Origin: Heterocephalus glaber
Taxonomy: Eukaryota > Chordata > Mammalia > Rodentia > Bathyergidae
Assembly (NCBI RefSeq): GCF_000247695.1
Contig: NW_004624801.1
Span: forward strand, 3,473,206-3,537,205
Length of the DNA stretch: 64,000 nucleotides
Direction: 5' to 3'
The translations under genes were made by a program, and so were the position numbers. Positions 31,716-44,332 of this stretch are shown one piece after another (the first letter of the stretch is position 1; each line of letters opens with the position of its first letter). The notes under the pieces are model-generated. The model was not told where the DNA came from. It saw only the letters and a program-made list of their open reading frames with translations, and did not search any database.

Positions 31716-34436
31716 GGACAAATCCATGGAGACAGCCTGTCCTAGGTGGGGTGGGCATTGAGCTGGCAGAGATGCCCAGCTACCCAGCTCAGTTCCAGGC
31801 TCCCCTCCTGGAGAGGACTATGGCTGCTGGACTCCAGCTTCCTGTCCTGTCCAGGGTGGCATGGAGGAGGGGTGCGCATGCTCCGGAGTGGCCCATAGGA
31901 ACCCCGCACTGTTCTGTTGCTCCCTCCCCTCTGTCAGGGGAGACCCGGAAGGCTGGTTTTCATGACAGCAGAGCCCCAGCAGCCTTCGCCCTGACCAACT
32001 CTGTGGAGGGGACAGTCCCCTGCCCCTCACCCAGGCAGGGCATTCCCTGTGCCAGACATTAATTTCTGTGTCCCCAGGGCCTGGGATCTTCCTGTTACAG
32101 CAGCTAGCATTGCCTTGCCCAGTAACTGCAGGGCAGCAGCCAGGCCTGGACTCTGCAGGGGATGGGTCTGAGCTCTGAGCATGGGGTGAAAGAGAAGGCC
32201 CAGAAGCCTTTTTTGCCTCCCTGACCGCAGCAGGAGGGCAAGGAAGTCCTCGGGCTCACAGCCATCTTCGTGATGACCGTTGCCTTAATACACAGGCGAG
32301 GAGCAGCACCACGGTTCACTGCCAGCATGCACACAGCTGCTTGTGGCCCTTGGGAAGGCATCGGGCCTGCTGTTCCCAGATGTACCCACACTGAGAGAAG
32401 TAGGGGGTGCTGTCTGAGGGGCATGGGCAGCCGAGCTCAACTCTGGGAGTGTGGGTTGTCTTTTTTGGCTATACCCCTAGCTTCAGGTATTTAGGCCCTC
32501 TCTAGCTCCTCTGATAGACCAGCCCCTGCCCACCTTCCACCAACTACTCCTCTGCGGCTATCCCCGTTTTCTCTGCTCAAGCCAGCATTTGATTAAAATA
32601 AGTCATTCTAGAATGTGCCCAAAGCCCCAAGCTTTGTTAGGAATCTCGTTACTTTTTCAATAGTGAGCTCTGGGGCTTGTGAGGTGGCACTAATCCCTGC
32701 CCTTGCTGGTGGTGGTGTCCCTAGCCCTCTACAGATAGCAGCACTTCCCTTGGCCTGCAGCCCTTCTGGCTCACAGCACTCATCAGAGTCAGAGCTCAGG
32801 CTCACAGCCCCTGGGGAACCTGCCTCCAGGGCTCCTTCATGCTCAGTGATGAGTATTAGTCTCTGGCAGTCAGCAAGGTAAAGCTGCCCCAGGTTTCTAG
32901 CATGGGCTTGGTAGAGTGGGTGAGGGGAAGACATGGGTGACCAGGCAATGTGCATGTGTGTGCACAGGCCAGATTGGTTCTATCCTGGGTGAATACAGAG
33001 TAAGGAAGGAGGCTGGGGATGAGAAAAGGAGGGAAGGTGGGAGCAAAAAGAGGATGGTAGTAAGGCTGGAGCTAGGGGTCCATTATCACAGCAAACGTAG
33101 TAGAGGAAGTGCCAAGATGCCCCTGTGCGGCCAGGGGAGAAATTGCTAATTGATTGTGAAGCTCTTTCCCATGAGTCTAGATGGGGCCTCCAAATCTCTT
33201 TCAATATAATGTTCCAGGGAGCCATTACCAACTGATGGGCTTACAGGATGCCATCTTTGACATGGGTGGGCAGCCTCAGAAAGGGAGTTAGGATGAGCTG
33301 GGACTCACCTAACCAGCACCTGTGTGGTACAGCATTCTCCTTCTACAGCATAATCTCAACATCCACTCTGCTGGCTTTACTGAGCACTAGTTATGCCCAA
33401 GGAGCCCTGTTGACTCTTGCAGTGTGAGTCCACTTTTAACCTGTCATGCTGCTCCAGCCCTTCCCCTCACTCTGTATCACCCTCTGTGCCACATGCCTGT
33501 GGCCCTCTCCCTCCATCACATAGCATGAGGGATGGATACAGAGCACCTCTTGATTCTGAGCTCTGCCATGTCCTTGCTTTGGCCAGTGGGATGTTAGTAA
33601 AAGCTCAAAATTTATGTTTCTGCTTCTTGTCCTGCTCCTCTGTAATTGCTGAGAATGTGTGAGGCAGGAGGATGAGACATGCATAGGAGAGGCAAGTCAC
33701 CTGTCATCTATCATGAGGCCATCCAGCTCATCCCAGAAAAGTACCTACAGAACAGGATGGGCTCTGCCCACTCTAAAAGGCATCCCCACAGATCAGGAGG
33801 AGGTCTTTCTGCAAGCAGGGGGAGCTGGAGCCATAGAGAGGAAAATGGGGGGCTGGCTTATGACCCTGAGCAGGACCAGGAGGCTGAGGGCAGCGTTTTC
33901 TGGTGGAATGCTGTGCTCCTCGCCTTCTGCTGGCTCTGCCACTCCTGCCCACAAGCCAGGCTGCCAGGGCTGAGGCCAAGGGACACAGAGGAGTCTCTGT
34001 GCATGCTGAAAGCACTGCATATCTTTCTCCCAGACCTCCTCCAGCCATACCAATTTCTCACAGCCAGAACACACAGAGCCCTTGCCCCCAGTGCACACAC
34101 ACCGTACCCACTGACTGCAGTGGAAGTGCCTAGCCCTCCACCACCCTAGCACTGCTGGGCTAAATCTAGGTCTGTGTGTGTGGGTATATTTGGGTGTTTT
34201 AAGTCCTCTTGGAGACTTATTCTCCAGATAAGAATGAAGGCAATGCCCTGGGATTCCCAGGGAATCCCAAGTCCTCACAGGAAGGTTCCAAGAAAGTCCC
34301 TTGTAAACTAAACTTCTGTCCCAGACAGGGAGTTCTGCAGAAGGTCACTATTCAGTATCTGGGGGACTTGATCTGGCCCCAACCCTTCTCCCCCAAGGCC
34401 AACCTCCCTCATTGTTCCCTCAGGGCAGGGCCTCAC

Positions 34437-34584
34437 ATGCGGCTGCTGGGTGGGATCTTGCGACCATCACGGAACCAGGTCACCTGCGGCCGGGGGAAGC
34501 TGGCAATGCGTGGGGCACGGATGACGGCAGCTTCTCCGTGGGAAATGCTCTGGTGCTTCTCGCCCTCCTCGAAGCTCCCCATGT
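34437..34584 (-). CDS. SDK2: SDK2 exon 2 of window: first half of Ig2
   Basis: This 148-nt exon encodes residues 37-84. It opens [11 protein letters not shown], runs through [11 protein letters not shown] and the C-strand P-Q-V-T-W-F-R-D-G, and ends P-P-S-S-R. The Trp of the Ig core is present, but the B-strand position that normally has Cys does not. The acceptor is ctgcag and the donor GTGAGG; the terminal AT joins the A of the next exon to give Ile. The string is one of the best discriminators from SDK1, which as I remember it has a different start and a Cys in this segment. Confidence 0.94.
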
Positions 34585-34874
34585 CTGCAGTGGGAGAAGG
34601 TAAACAGGGATCAGAGGCTGAGGCCAGCCTCAGGGACTGCTGGGGTTCCTGGGGACAGCATCTACAGCAGCAGGATGATGAGGGGAGACAAGATGGCACT
34701 GGAAGAGGACAGCACATGGTCACAGCACCTCCCCATTAACCCACCACTGTGACACCCTGCTTTGTGAATTTGGGTTTTATATCCATTTATACCCACGTGG
34801 ATCCAAATATCCTTGAACCAATTGATTTGTCCAACAGCCACGAGAGACTGATCATTATTTCACACCTTTTATAT

Positions 34875-34975
34875 CCGAAAAGCCCACTAAAATGCTCTGG
34901 TTAATTAACTTGTCCAAGGTCATGTAGCTAGCTAGGAAGGAACTTGGATCTCAGACTCTGGAGCTGGGCTGCCAT
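34875..34975 (+). repeat. MIR SINE remnant
   Basis: aacttgtccaaggtcatgta, gctagctaggaaggaacttg and gatctcagactctggagct. Confidence 0.7.
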
Positions 34976-35454
34976 TTCTCCTCTGCCCTGCTGCTTTGGG
35001 CACCATGGGGCTTTAGGTGTGAGGCTGGTCTTGGGGCCAGACTCCTGTGCCCTTGGGGGGAGGGCAGGGTGGGTACGCTGGAGCGATTGGGGTCTTGGGT
35101 GCTCATAAAGGCCTGTGCTGTGGAGAGGATTCCCCTATGGTGCCTGGGGGTGCGTGTGTGCAGCTACATGTATGTGCAAACACAAACACCATATTGCTCT
35201 TTTCAAAGCATGCCTACTTCCTTGGCAGAGAAGGGGAGAGCATTTATCCTGACTCTGATGTTCCGTCAGCCAGGAGGGAAGCAGAGAGCAGAGGAGACAC
35301 ACAGGAGGCTCCTCTGCTCCCTGCCTGCTTTTGGGGCTGGGGCTGGGGTGGGAAGGACGGATTCTCACAGCAGTGGCCTGGGCAGGGGCTTTTGGGAAGG
35401 GGCATTGAGATTCTACCACACCTCTGAAAATCAGTGTGCATCCTTGTTAACACA

Positions 35455-35625
35455 AGTGTGGTCTGTGAGCACACAGCACGGGCACCATCCAGGTGTCTAG
35501 TAGACATGCAGAGTCTCAGCCCACCCAGATCACCGGGTCAGAACCAGCCATCTAGAAGGATGCCCTCGAAGGGTGCCCAGGTTCATCTGTGAGATGTGCT
35601 GTGCTTCCCAGACAGGCTCCATGCC
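35455..35625 (+). repeat. MER5A-like hAT relic
   Basis: agtgtggtctgtgagcacac, ggcaccatccaggtgtctag and agacatgcagagtctcagcc resemble MER5A. Confidence 0.5.
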
Positions 35626-35929
35626 AGAAACACCTGAAGAGTTAAACAATGCTGCTGGGGGTTCCACTCCCAAAGCTTAGGATTTCACTGGTACAGGGTG
35701 CAGGGAAGGGAATTCCATGTAGGGACCACCTTGCACCAGTCCCCCACTCCATCTGAAGGCAGCCCAGGGCTCTTCTATGTGGCTCATATTAGAGTCACCA
35801 GGAGCTTGGCTCACCCACCAGATGCCCCTCTTCCCCCTCCCCGGGCCGTGGACAGCCCTACCACACTACGCCTGGGTCACTGATCCTTGCCTTGCTGATT
35901 CCACTGCTCACCCAGGTTGGAGACCCCTG

Positions 35930-36640
35930 GCCTGTACTCTCATTTCCTTAAGCCCTGGACTTGATTCTCTTTGGGGCCACATTGCTCCCTTGGTCTTGAC
36001 CGTAACCTCTCTGCACATGACTCTCATGTTTCCTCTCCGGCTCTTCCCTGAGCTCCAAGGTGCAATTTCCAACAGTCTAGGGGGTGTTCTTACCAGGAGA
36101 ACCCCTAAACGCCCCCCCCCCCCCGCAACAAGCCTTGCTTCTTGCACTCTTGGTTCTATCCATTGTTTCGACCATTACCACCACCCTCCCCCAGCCAAAT
36201 GAGCTCAAACTCTTGAAGTCTTTGGTGGTGCTTCCCTTCCTGGTCCTCACAGAGTCCTCAGCTCCTCCTCTGGGCTATCACGCTTGTGAACCAAGGTCCC
36301 AGGCTCCCGCAGGCCTGCCAACAAGCTTGTGCCATTCGCTCCCACCACTGACTCCTAGCATAGTCTTCTCTGTCCCCTTCCCTCCTACACACAGTTCCTG
36401 ATTAATTTTCTGACCACATGGCTGCCCTGCTTGGAGCCTTTGGCATCTCTTCATTGACCCTGGAAAGTCTACCTCCTCCTGCCTGGTTTCAGGATTCCTC
36501 CTAGTTGGATCTCAATCAACCTCTTTTGACTTAATGCCCACACCACGTCCTGCCACCATGAATTACAGACACTGTACCTCCCACCTCAGGGCCTTTATTT
36601 TTGCTGAGCACCTGCTTGAAATGCCACTAGAATAGGCCAT
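35930..36640 (+). repeat. L2 LINE 3' region
   Basis: tgattaattttctgaccaca, catctcttcattgaccctgg and cctcagggcctttatttttg are typical of the L2 end. A run of about 15 C (36110-36124) interrupts it. Confidence 0.65.
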
Positions 36641-36754
36641 GAGTCACTGACATGCCATAGATCTACAGCATCCTAGATGACATAGGCAATTTAGTGTTTC
36701 AAAGGATAAAAAATACTATTGGCATCCGTGTTTTAAATTTGGTAGGCAGTATGT

Positions 36755-36895
36755 TCATGGCAGTGGCTTAGGTAACTTTGAGACTGGAATTCAAATCCTA
36801 GCTCTGATATTTGTTAGCTATGATACTGGGAAAAACTTTTGACTTTGTTAAGCTCTAGCTTCCTCTTCTATAAAATTAAAACTTAAAGAGTACTT
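36755..36895 (+). repeat. MIR SINE remnant
   Basis: gactggaattcaaatcctag, tgttagctatgatactgggaa, ctctagcttcctcttctata. Confidence 0.7.
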
Positions 36896-36989
36896 TCTTT
36901 AAGGCTTAAACTAAGGCGCACATAAGATAACATGTGTGTGCAAAGCTGTATCTTTCTAAAGATAAATGCGTCAATATTTATCCCCCTCT

Positions 36990-37470
36990 CCAAATGTTTT
37001 CCTTACACCGAGTCTGATAGTCTTCCCACTGGGAGGGGTGGCTGATGTACCTTCCCCTTGTTTCTTGGGAGCTTGTGACTCTTCACCCTATAGAACATGC
37101 TGGAAGTGATGCTATGTGATTTTCAAGGCTAGGTCATCAAAGAGATGCAGCTTCTACCTGGTGGTCCTTGGCATCAAGCCACTGTACTGTGGAAGTTCAG
37201 TCTAGCCTGAGGAGACACAGGAATAAACCACATGGTGGGGAATGGAAGCCAGCATCAGCACCAGACACCTGAACAAACAGGTGAGGCCTCAGGTGACTTC
37301 AGCCTGCAGGCTTCATGTCTCAGCTGAGACCTCAGTCATCACAGAGCAGGGACAAGCTGTCCCTGCTGTGTCCTGTCCAGATTCGAGTCACAGAATCTGT
37401 GAGCATAACTAATGACTGCTGTACACCATTGCATCCTGGGGTGATTTGTTACCCAGACATAGAAACTAGA
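36990..37470 (+). mobile_element. MLT1-type LTR (ERVL-MaLR relic)
   Basis: acatgctggaagtgatgcta, ttcaaggctaggtcatcaaa, then ggggtgatttgttacccaga at the end, as in older MLT1 LTRs. Confidence 0.65.
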
Positions 37471-37629
37471 AGAGTATGTAAAAGTGCTAAAAATGATATC
37501 TAATACTTTCAGCATTAGGATATGGGAATCTTATACATTTTTCATGGTTTAGTTTAAATATCACCTTGTCAATAAAGATTACCCCAAACCATCAAAATAG
37601 AATTAAAAAACAGACTTGTCGAGTACCTA

Positions 37630-37990
37630 ACCCATGCTGAGTTTCTTCCTGGGTCCATTTTCCATGCATTATCTCATTTAATCCTCCCAATAACATGACA
37701 AACTCAATTTTAATAAAGATTCGTTTTTAGTGGTTTATTAATTTGTATTACTTGGCTCTGTCTATAAAAATTACATCAATAAATCACATTGATTTCAGTT
37801 CTTACAATAATTTTATCTCTTTAAGAAACTTTTCACAGAACTCAGAAGATATATTTAAACAATTTAGAGCAATTTTGTGGTAATAGTGTTTCTTTCTGCT
37901 CCCTGTTTTTATTAGCTCCATTTGGTCGATGAGGAGATGAAGGCTCATGGAGACAGAGTGGCTTGTCCAATGTGAAGCGCTAGGGCCGGG
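37630..37990 (+). repeat. MIR SINE remnant split by AT-rich sequence
   Basis: gcattatctcatttaatcct at the left and gatgaggagatgaaggctca with ggcttgtccaatgtgaagcg at the right are the two halves. Confidence 0.5.
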
Positions 37991-38585
37991 CCTGGCTCAG
38001 CCTCCCTTTGCACACCCTCTCTGCCTCTTTCATGGCTCCTAGCCCACATTAAAACTCTCCCTGGACTCTCCTTATCTCCCATTAGACCATAAGCTTGGTG
38101 AGGAGGTTCTGTTTTGGTGCATTCATGAGTAAATCCCTACCGGACACCAGGGTCATGCTCTGCACACAGCAAGCTCTAACTTCACCCAGCACCATTGCTC
38201 CACAGCTCCTTGTACAGCCTTACTGTGGGTCAGGTGGAGTCTGTATTGGGTGCTGAAGAAAGACCTGGTCCCTGCTCTCATGGAGCTTAAAGTCTGGTCA
38301 GGGAGCTGGGCATAGTAAGAAAATGCTCAGTGACACCTGTGACCACTGCTGGGAGCAGGAGCAGGGTGCTTTCCTGAGAGGCAGTAGCACGAAAAGGTAC
38401 TTCAGGCTAGGAGGTGGGCGAGGTGGACCCATAAATGCGGATGTGTTTGGTAAGTGTGTGTATGTGTGTGAAGGGGTGCAATCTGGGTCCAGAAAAAATA
38501 AGCACATGAAGGCTGGGAGATGGGGGAAAGGAGCAGTGTGTAAGGGGGAATAAGAAGGCAGTAGGGCAGCGTGTGGGCTTGTTCA

Positions 38586-38887
38586 ATGCATAGATGGATG
38601 TTGGACGGAGGGTCGTATGGGTGGAGGGCTGTTTGTTCAAGGTGGATGGCTGTGTGGATGGAGGAATTGGCTGATGGAGGGAGGGGCAGTTGGGCGAGTG
38701 AAGGAATGAATGGATGAATGGCTGGAAGTCTATCTGCATGTTCGTGTGGTGGGAGAGATGGTGTGAGTGGATGGATGAGTGGGTGGATGTTTTATATATG
38801 GGGAGATTGATGGCTGTATATATGTATATAGATGTATGTATGATTGCTTGTATGGGTGAATGAGTGGTGATATAGTGGGATGGATGG

Positions 38888-38931
<44 letters not shown>

Positions 38932-39015
38932 ATGCATGTATATATGTATAGAGAGTTGGATGGTTACAGTGGGATGCTGGTTGTATGCATGCACATATAT
39001 ATAATGGAATGGATG
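38586..39015. repeat. Degenerate TGGA minisatellite with (TG)n core
   Basis: Irregular tgga, gatgg and tgtg units over about 430 bp, with a TG run at 38890-38930. Its reverse strand is open for 281 codons only because ACA, CAC, CAT and TCC codons give no stops. Confidence 0.9.
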
Positions 39016-39539
39016 GAGGAAAGGGGCACTCAGCTGGTCCTGGTCCAAGTTCTGCTTGGATCCTCTCCCCCCACCTCTCCACTCCATAATCTCCCCCACT
39101 TCACTGTGGCTCCAAGGCCTGAGTGTCCTATTTTCTCCATTCACTTTGTCACATGGGCCTCCTGGGCCACTCAGGGAGCCCTTGCCCGAGCAAGCACTGT
39201 CTGTCTCGTACTCATACACAGGTGCCCCATGCACATTCAGGGACAAGTGCACAGTAGCAGCGAGGGGCTGCTAAGCGGGACTTGGTGTAGCCAATCCGTG
39301 CAGGGCAACAGGCCAGAGGAAGGCTGGAGACAAAGGTGGGCTCCAGGGCTCTGGGGGGACTCTCCACACTCAGGTAGGAACCGACCAGGCTTCCCTCCAG
39401 GCACTCCCCACAGTGGCCAATGAACACACAAGCCTGTCGGGCCGAGCTCACCTCACTAAGTTCCCCCAAGAGCAGGAAGAGTGGTTCTAGGGCCGCGCTG
39501 GATGTGGCCTAGAACTTATTCTTTGTTAGAGCTTAAAAG

Positions 39540-40270
39540 GTTCTGTAAATTATGTATTTCACTTTTCTTTATTTTTAAATCATTTTAAAATCATGAGTTA
39601 TATCATGCATACAAAAGAGTGAATATAATTCCACAGATAGCTTAAAAAGAAGAATAAAAGAATATTCCTGTACCAACTACTCATTTTAAAAGCCCTTCCC
39701 CCTGTCCTGCCAGGCTGATTTCTCTCTTGAATAGTGTGGCCATGATGGCCAAGCTTTCTCTGACATCTCCCTACATGCAGGTGCCTGCTAAAAAAATTCG
39801 TGGCTCATTTAGCCATCTTTCAGCCCTTACCCCTGGGATATTTTGTAGGTAGCCTTCTGTGATTTGCTTTTTGGGGCAACCTGATTTTGTGGCATTCTAG
39901 CCAGGCCCTTGCCTTTAATTTAGTCATGTTCATGGCTACATGGAATTCCATGGCCACAATGACACGGTTCTGTGCCTGCTTGGTCTGGTCAACACGCTTT
40001 GCTGTCCTGCTAAGAATGGCTTCTTGTGGCCCTCAGGGACACAGGCTGTGAGGATCTCTGGGGGGGGGCAAAAATAGAGCAGCTGGGTTGTAGGGTATGT
40101 GTACATTAATTTTACTCATAATGTCAAAACAGTTGCATCAATTTGCCAACTTACACTCCCGCCAGCAGTGACGTGGGTTTCCACCAGGATGTGGTCTGGT
40201 TGGACTGTTGAGTTTTGCCAGTTTGGTGGGCAGGGACTAGCATGTCACTGGGGTTTTATGTGTTTGTCAT
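39540..40270 (-). repeat. Old L1-type LINE relic
   Basis: In the given strand: atcatgcatacaaaagagtg, catggctacatggaattcca and gccaacttacactcccgcca are typical of antisense old L1. Confidence 0.6.
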
Positions 40271-40755
40271 GAAAACCTGTCTTGCTCCAACCAGATCCTA
40301 TCATGCCTCTGCCCCATGACTCCCACCTTGTTCTGACCACAGCTTAGGGCGCCAGTCCATCTTTCTAGCTCGCCTCCTGCTACTCTCTGCTCCCCTATTC
40401 CACTCTGGCCACCCTGGCCTCAGTCCCCAGGACTCCCTCAGGGCCTCTGCACTTGCTGTTCTCTGCCCTGGAATAATCTTCCCCTCTTCCTTTGAGACTC
40501 TGCTCATTGTCACCTCCCCAGACTAGTCACCCTCCAAATGGGATCAATTAAGAGTCCTGCACCTATCCTCCATCCCTCTTGTCTTCGTTTTTCCTCTATT
40601 TTCCTTCAAGGGCCTCATATATCATATTCTATATTCACCTCTTAGCTTTTGTCTCCCCTCTACTTTCATCGAGGACAGGGACAGGTGTCTTGGTTTTACC
40701 CTCTATTGTCTTCACTGCCTAGAACAGTGCTAGGCCTAGAGAGGGCACCATGCAG
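40270..40755 (+). repeat. L2 LINE 3' end
   Basis: gggcctctgcacttgctgtt, ctctgccctggaataatctt, catcgaggacagggacaggt and cctagaacagtgctaggcct are diagnostic L2 phrases in order. Confidence 0.85.
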
Positions 40756-42024
40756 CTGTGACAGTTGCCAAAAAGTGGTTGAAACAGTCAGGTAGAGTGG
40801 ATGATCAGACAGACGCCGTGATGTTATCCTGAGCTGCTTCGTGGCCCTGAAGGTCTGCACCAGTACTCATGCCTGGTGGGGAAGCAGGAAGAACAGCCCA
40901 TGGAGGGGTTTGAGGCATTGCCCCCGGCCCCCAGGACTGCAGCTGATCCTATAGCTCCCACGGTGGGCAAGGAGTTGCCATGCTGCTGGTTATCAGGGGA
41001 AGAAGGCCAGGCTCTTGGGATAGGTGGGGTCCTTGCCCAAGTGTGTGGCTGAGTCTGGTGCTGAGTGGGTGCTTCCAAGTCTGAGCCATGCCTGTGAGGG
41101 CTGGGGGCATTGCTCAGTTGAGAACACAAAGCTTTCTACTGGACCTGAGTATGGCAAACTGCAGGCTCAGGGAAGTCTGTGGACACTGGAGAGCTCTTCC
41201 AACACTCTCGGCCATTCACCACACTTGCTGAATGCCAAAAATTTAGGGTGACTTTAAAAATATGAAGAAGCGGCTCTGTGTGGGGACCAGAAGGGTGCTG
41301 GGGGGGATGTTTTATTGACTTCCTCTTAATTGCTGTAATTAAAAACATGTAAAGAATCTTTTTGTAATGACTTTGCCATTATCATTAGTTGTTAGTACAG
41401 CTGCCTTACTAATATCTCATTAGAACCCAATTCATAGGTCCTCTTTGGGAAGGGCTGGGAGCCAGGGTGGGGCCTGCCTGGATCCATGATCCCTGGAAAG
41501 AGGTGTGAAGGGCAGCAGCCACCAGAGAAGTGGCTGCTTGGAACCCGGGGACAAAACCTTCTCAAGGAAGGAGGAAAGAGCCAGAGAGGGGAGGCTCTGA
41601 GAGAAGAAGCTATGCCCTACCCACCCTCAAGAAGACAGATGGACAGGCAGACAGGCAGAAGCCTGGGAGAGCTGCAGGACCAGGATGGGGCTGGGTGAGT
41701 GAGGATCCCACTCACAGGTCATGCAAGCTCAGGGTGAGGACTAAATGAGAGAGCTCCTTAGATTGGGTGCCTTCCGCTGCATCTGCCTCCCCCGGCCCCA
41801 GCCCTGCAGACCAGAAGGGAAGCTGGGAACGGCCTTTCTTGGGTAGATAGAACAAAAGCTTGCCAAGGTTTATCCCAGGTTGCCTTTCCTGGCTGACAAC
41901 TTGGAGAGGCGGAAGTCTGCTCTCCCCTGGTGTCATCCAGGCTGGGCACCATTTGCAATGGTTTGTAGGAACTGATTCATTAATTCCTGTGATCACTCAG
42001 CCAAGCACGGGCTCCTAGTAGCGT

Positions 42025-42120
42025 TTCCTTTTATACACGAGAACATGAAGTTATGGAGAAGTTAAGGAACTTGCCCAAGGTCACACAGCTTGCAAGATGT
42101 GAGCTGGCATTGAACAGAAG
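42025..42120 (+). repeat. MIR SINE remnant
   Basis: aacttgcccaaggtcacaca and gcttgcaagatgtgagctgg. Confidence 0.7.
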
Positions 42121-42829
42121 GCTCAAGGGTAGGCTCACAGCTGTACCCAACCAGATAGAAGGCAGAGATACTGGCTGTGGGACCTCAAGCTGTCCTCTCA
42201 GCTCTCTGAGCCTCAGTTTCCTCATCTTGCCATGTGGCTCACAGGACTTGCATTCCAACCTCTCAGCCCTGTCCTGGAAACCCACTGCTGAAAGACCTTT
42301 ACCAACTAACACTGGAGGGAGAATTGTTCCGGAGGCTCCAAAACGGGGCAGGGTCTGGGTTCCTTGTTGAACCATGCTGTACTCCAGGCTGGCCCCTATG
42401 GTCCTGACCCCGAGAGCTGTTTAACCTTAACATCAGAGCTGAAATGGATCTCATCTTACAGAACAGGAAACTGAGGCTCAGAGAAAAAGGGATGAGCCAA
42501 GAGTACTAAGCTGTTAAGACCCTTGATCGGGGCTAGAATTCATGCTTTCTGACTCTGCCTTCAAGCATGGCCATTATTTAAGGCACAAGGACAGTGCCTT
42601 GGTACACTACAGGGCCCAGAAGCTATGTGAAAATCACGTGATCTGCAGACCCCCAACCCCAACAGTCTCTAGCCAGCATTCATCCCAGGAGGAAGCAGAA
42701 TCTTTTTTGCAGAGCTATTTGGATGGAATATTATAGTCCCAGGTGTCAAATGATTCCATTTGAACTTGACCAGAGCAGGCCTCCCCCCAACACTTATGCA
42801 GTCCTCTCGATTTCTCTCTTCTCGCTTCC

Positions 42830-42985
42830 AAGCAGCGTAGTGGAATCAGGGAGCCATGGGTTTGAATCCTGGCTCTGGCACTTCCTCATTGTGCGACTCA
42901 GTCATGTTATGTTACCCAGCAGAGCCTCAGTTTCCTCATGTGTAACATAGGGGTGGGGACTTCAGCCTGCTGGCTGGATGAGTAT
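42830..42985 (+). repeat. MIR SINE remnant
   Basis: ggtttgaatcctggctctgg, cacttcctcattgtgcgact and cctcagtttcctcatgtgta. Confidence 0.8.
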
Positions 42986-43789
42986 CAGAGACAATGGTGT
43001 GTGCTCCCCAACAGAGTGCTCTAATGGGTGAGGCGAGTCTGGCTAGGTCTCCTCTTTCCCTACACCCGGAATCCCTGGGCCAGGGGATTCTTCACCTTCT
43101 TCAACTAGAGAGAGAGGCCACAGGGGACAAGACAGGTGCACCAGCAAGGAGGGATCTGAGGGAGCACATCCCTTCCTCATCCCACTGTGGTCACCAGGGC
43201 CATGAGAAACTGTCCTTCACTTGTTGGGCTGAACATTTTCCTCAAGGGCCAGACAGGATTTTCTAGGGCTCCCCTAGATCCCCTTTAGGACAGTGTGGAG
43301 GAAACTGCTTCCAGATCTGCAAAGCCATGTGCAGTACCAGGGCCCCAGTGTGGTCTGGGGGACCAGTTGCTGGTGGCCACAGATCAGCTAAGACGAGTCC
43401 TCCCCTTCCCCTTCAGCGCTTCAGGGTGTTCTTGGCCATGGGACTGTGATCACATTTGTGCAGCTTAGCAGCACCAGCAGCACAGTGGAAGGTAGTGGGG
43501 AACATGGTGAGAACTGTGGCTACAGCCACATCCAGGAGGTGCCTGAAGCTCAGGGTGACCCGTGGCTTTGAGAAGGCAGAAGGAGCAGGGCAGGAATCCC
43601 ACTGTACGAGTTGACAGAGAGACAGGAGAGGGTGCTGGCTCCATGCTGAGCGTTTGGTCAGGACAGTGTGTGGGAAGTCATCACATTCTGTGGCTTGCTT
43701 TTTTCCCCTCCTTCAAATGATAACATTGAATATTGACCGCAGCAGTAACCGCCACTGATTCAGGGTGTGTTACATATAGTCATCAGCTA

Positions 43790-43960
43790 GCTGCTTTGGT
43801 ATTTATGAGCTCAAGAAATCTTCTGGGTAAGCGTAGGAAGTAGAAATTATTCAATATATTTTACAGATGAGGAACCTGAGCTGGGTAAGGCTCAGAGAGA
43901 GTCAGTTGCTTCCCTAGGGATCAAGGACAAAGCCAGTGTTCCAATGTGGTCTGACTCCAA
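43790..43960 (+). repeat. MIR SINE remnant
   Basis: attttacagatgaggaacct and ggctcagagagagtcagttg. Confidence 0.65.
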
Positions 43961-44272
43961 AGCACACTTTTTCTTTAGGCCACAGTGCCAGCACTGCCAA
44001 GCCTTTCACTGCACCTTGGATCTCAGCCACTGCAGAGTCCTGGGGGCCCCACATGAGCTTGGGTCAGGCTTCCACATGTCATTAAACCTGGGGCCATTGT
44101 TGCCAACCTCATCCAGAGTGGTCTAGGACCTTTGGGACTGCAGTGTGGGGAAGAAAAAGCTCAGGGGTGGGTGTCAGGTAGAAGGTTAGGGTGCCTGTGT
44201 GCACAAGTCCCCTTCTACCTGCTTCTCAGGCTATGAGTCCCCAGGGGCAGGGCACAGGCCACCTGAGTCTTT

Positions 44273-44332
44273 CTCTGCAGCATTTGGGAAATCCCAGGCC
44301 CACTCTGCAGCATTTGGGAAATCCCAGGCCCA
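44273..44332. repeat. Perfect 30-bp tandem duplication
   Basis: Two identical 30-base units (44273-44302 and 44303-44332), each starting ctctgcagcatttgg and ending caggccca. Confidence 0.97.

Larger units (their letters stand above)
29224..34436 (-). other. SDK2: Intron between exons 2 and 3
   Basis: 5,213 bp. Contains an AT-rich repeat-free block (30030-30200), a MER20, an LTR relic with a CA repeat; the remaining 31.7-34.4 kb shows no feature I can name. Confidence 0.85.

Noticed and set aside
38407..39252. 281-codon open frame on the minus strand
   Set aside because: It is low-complexity His/Thr/Pro-rich translation of a TGGA/TG repeat, with no domain and no homolog I recognise.
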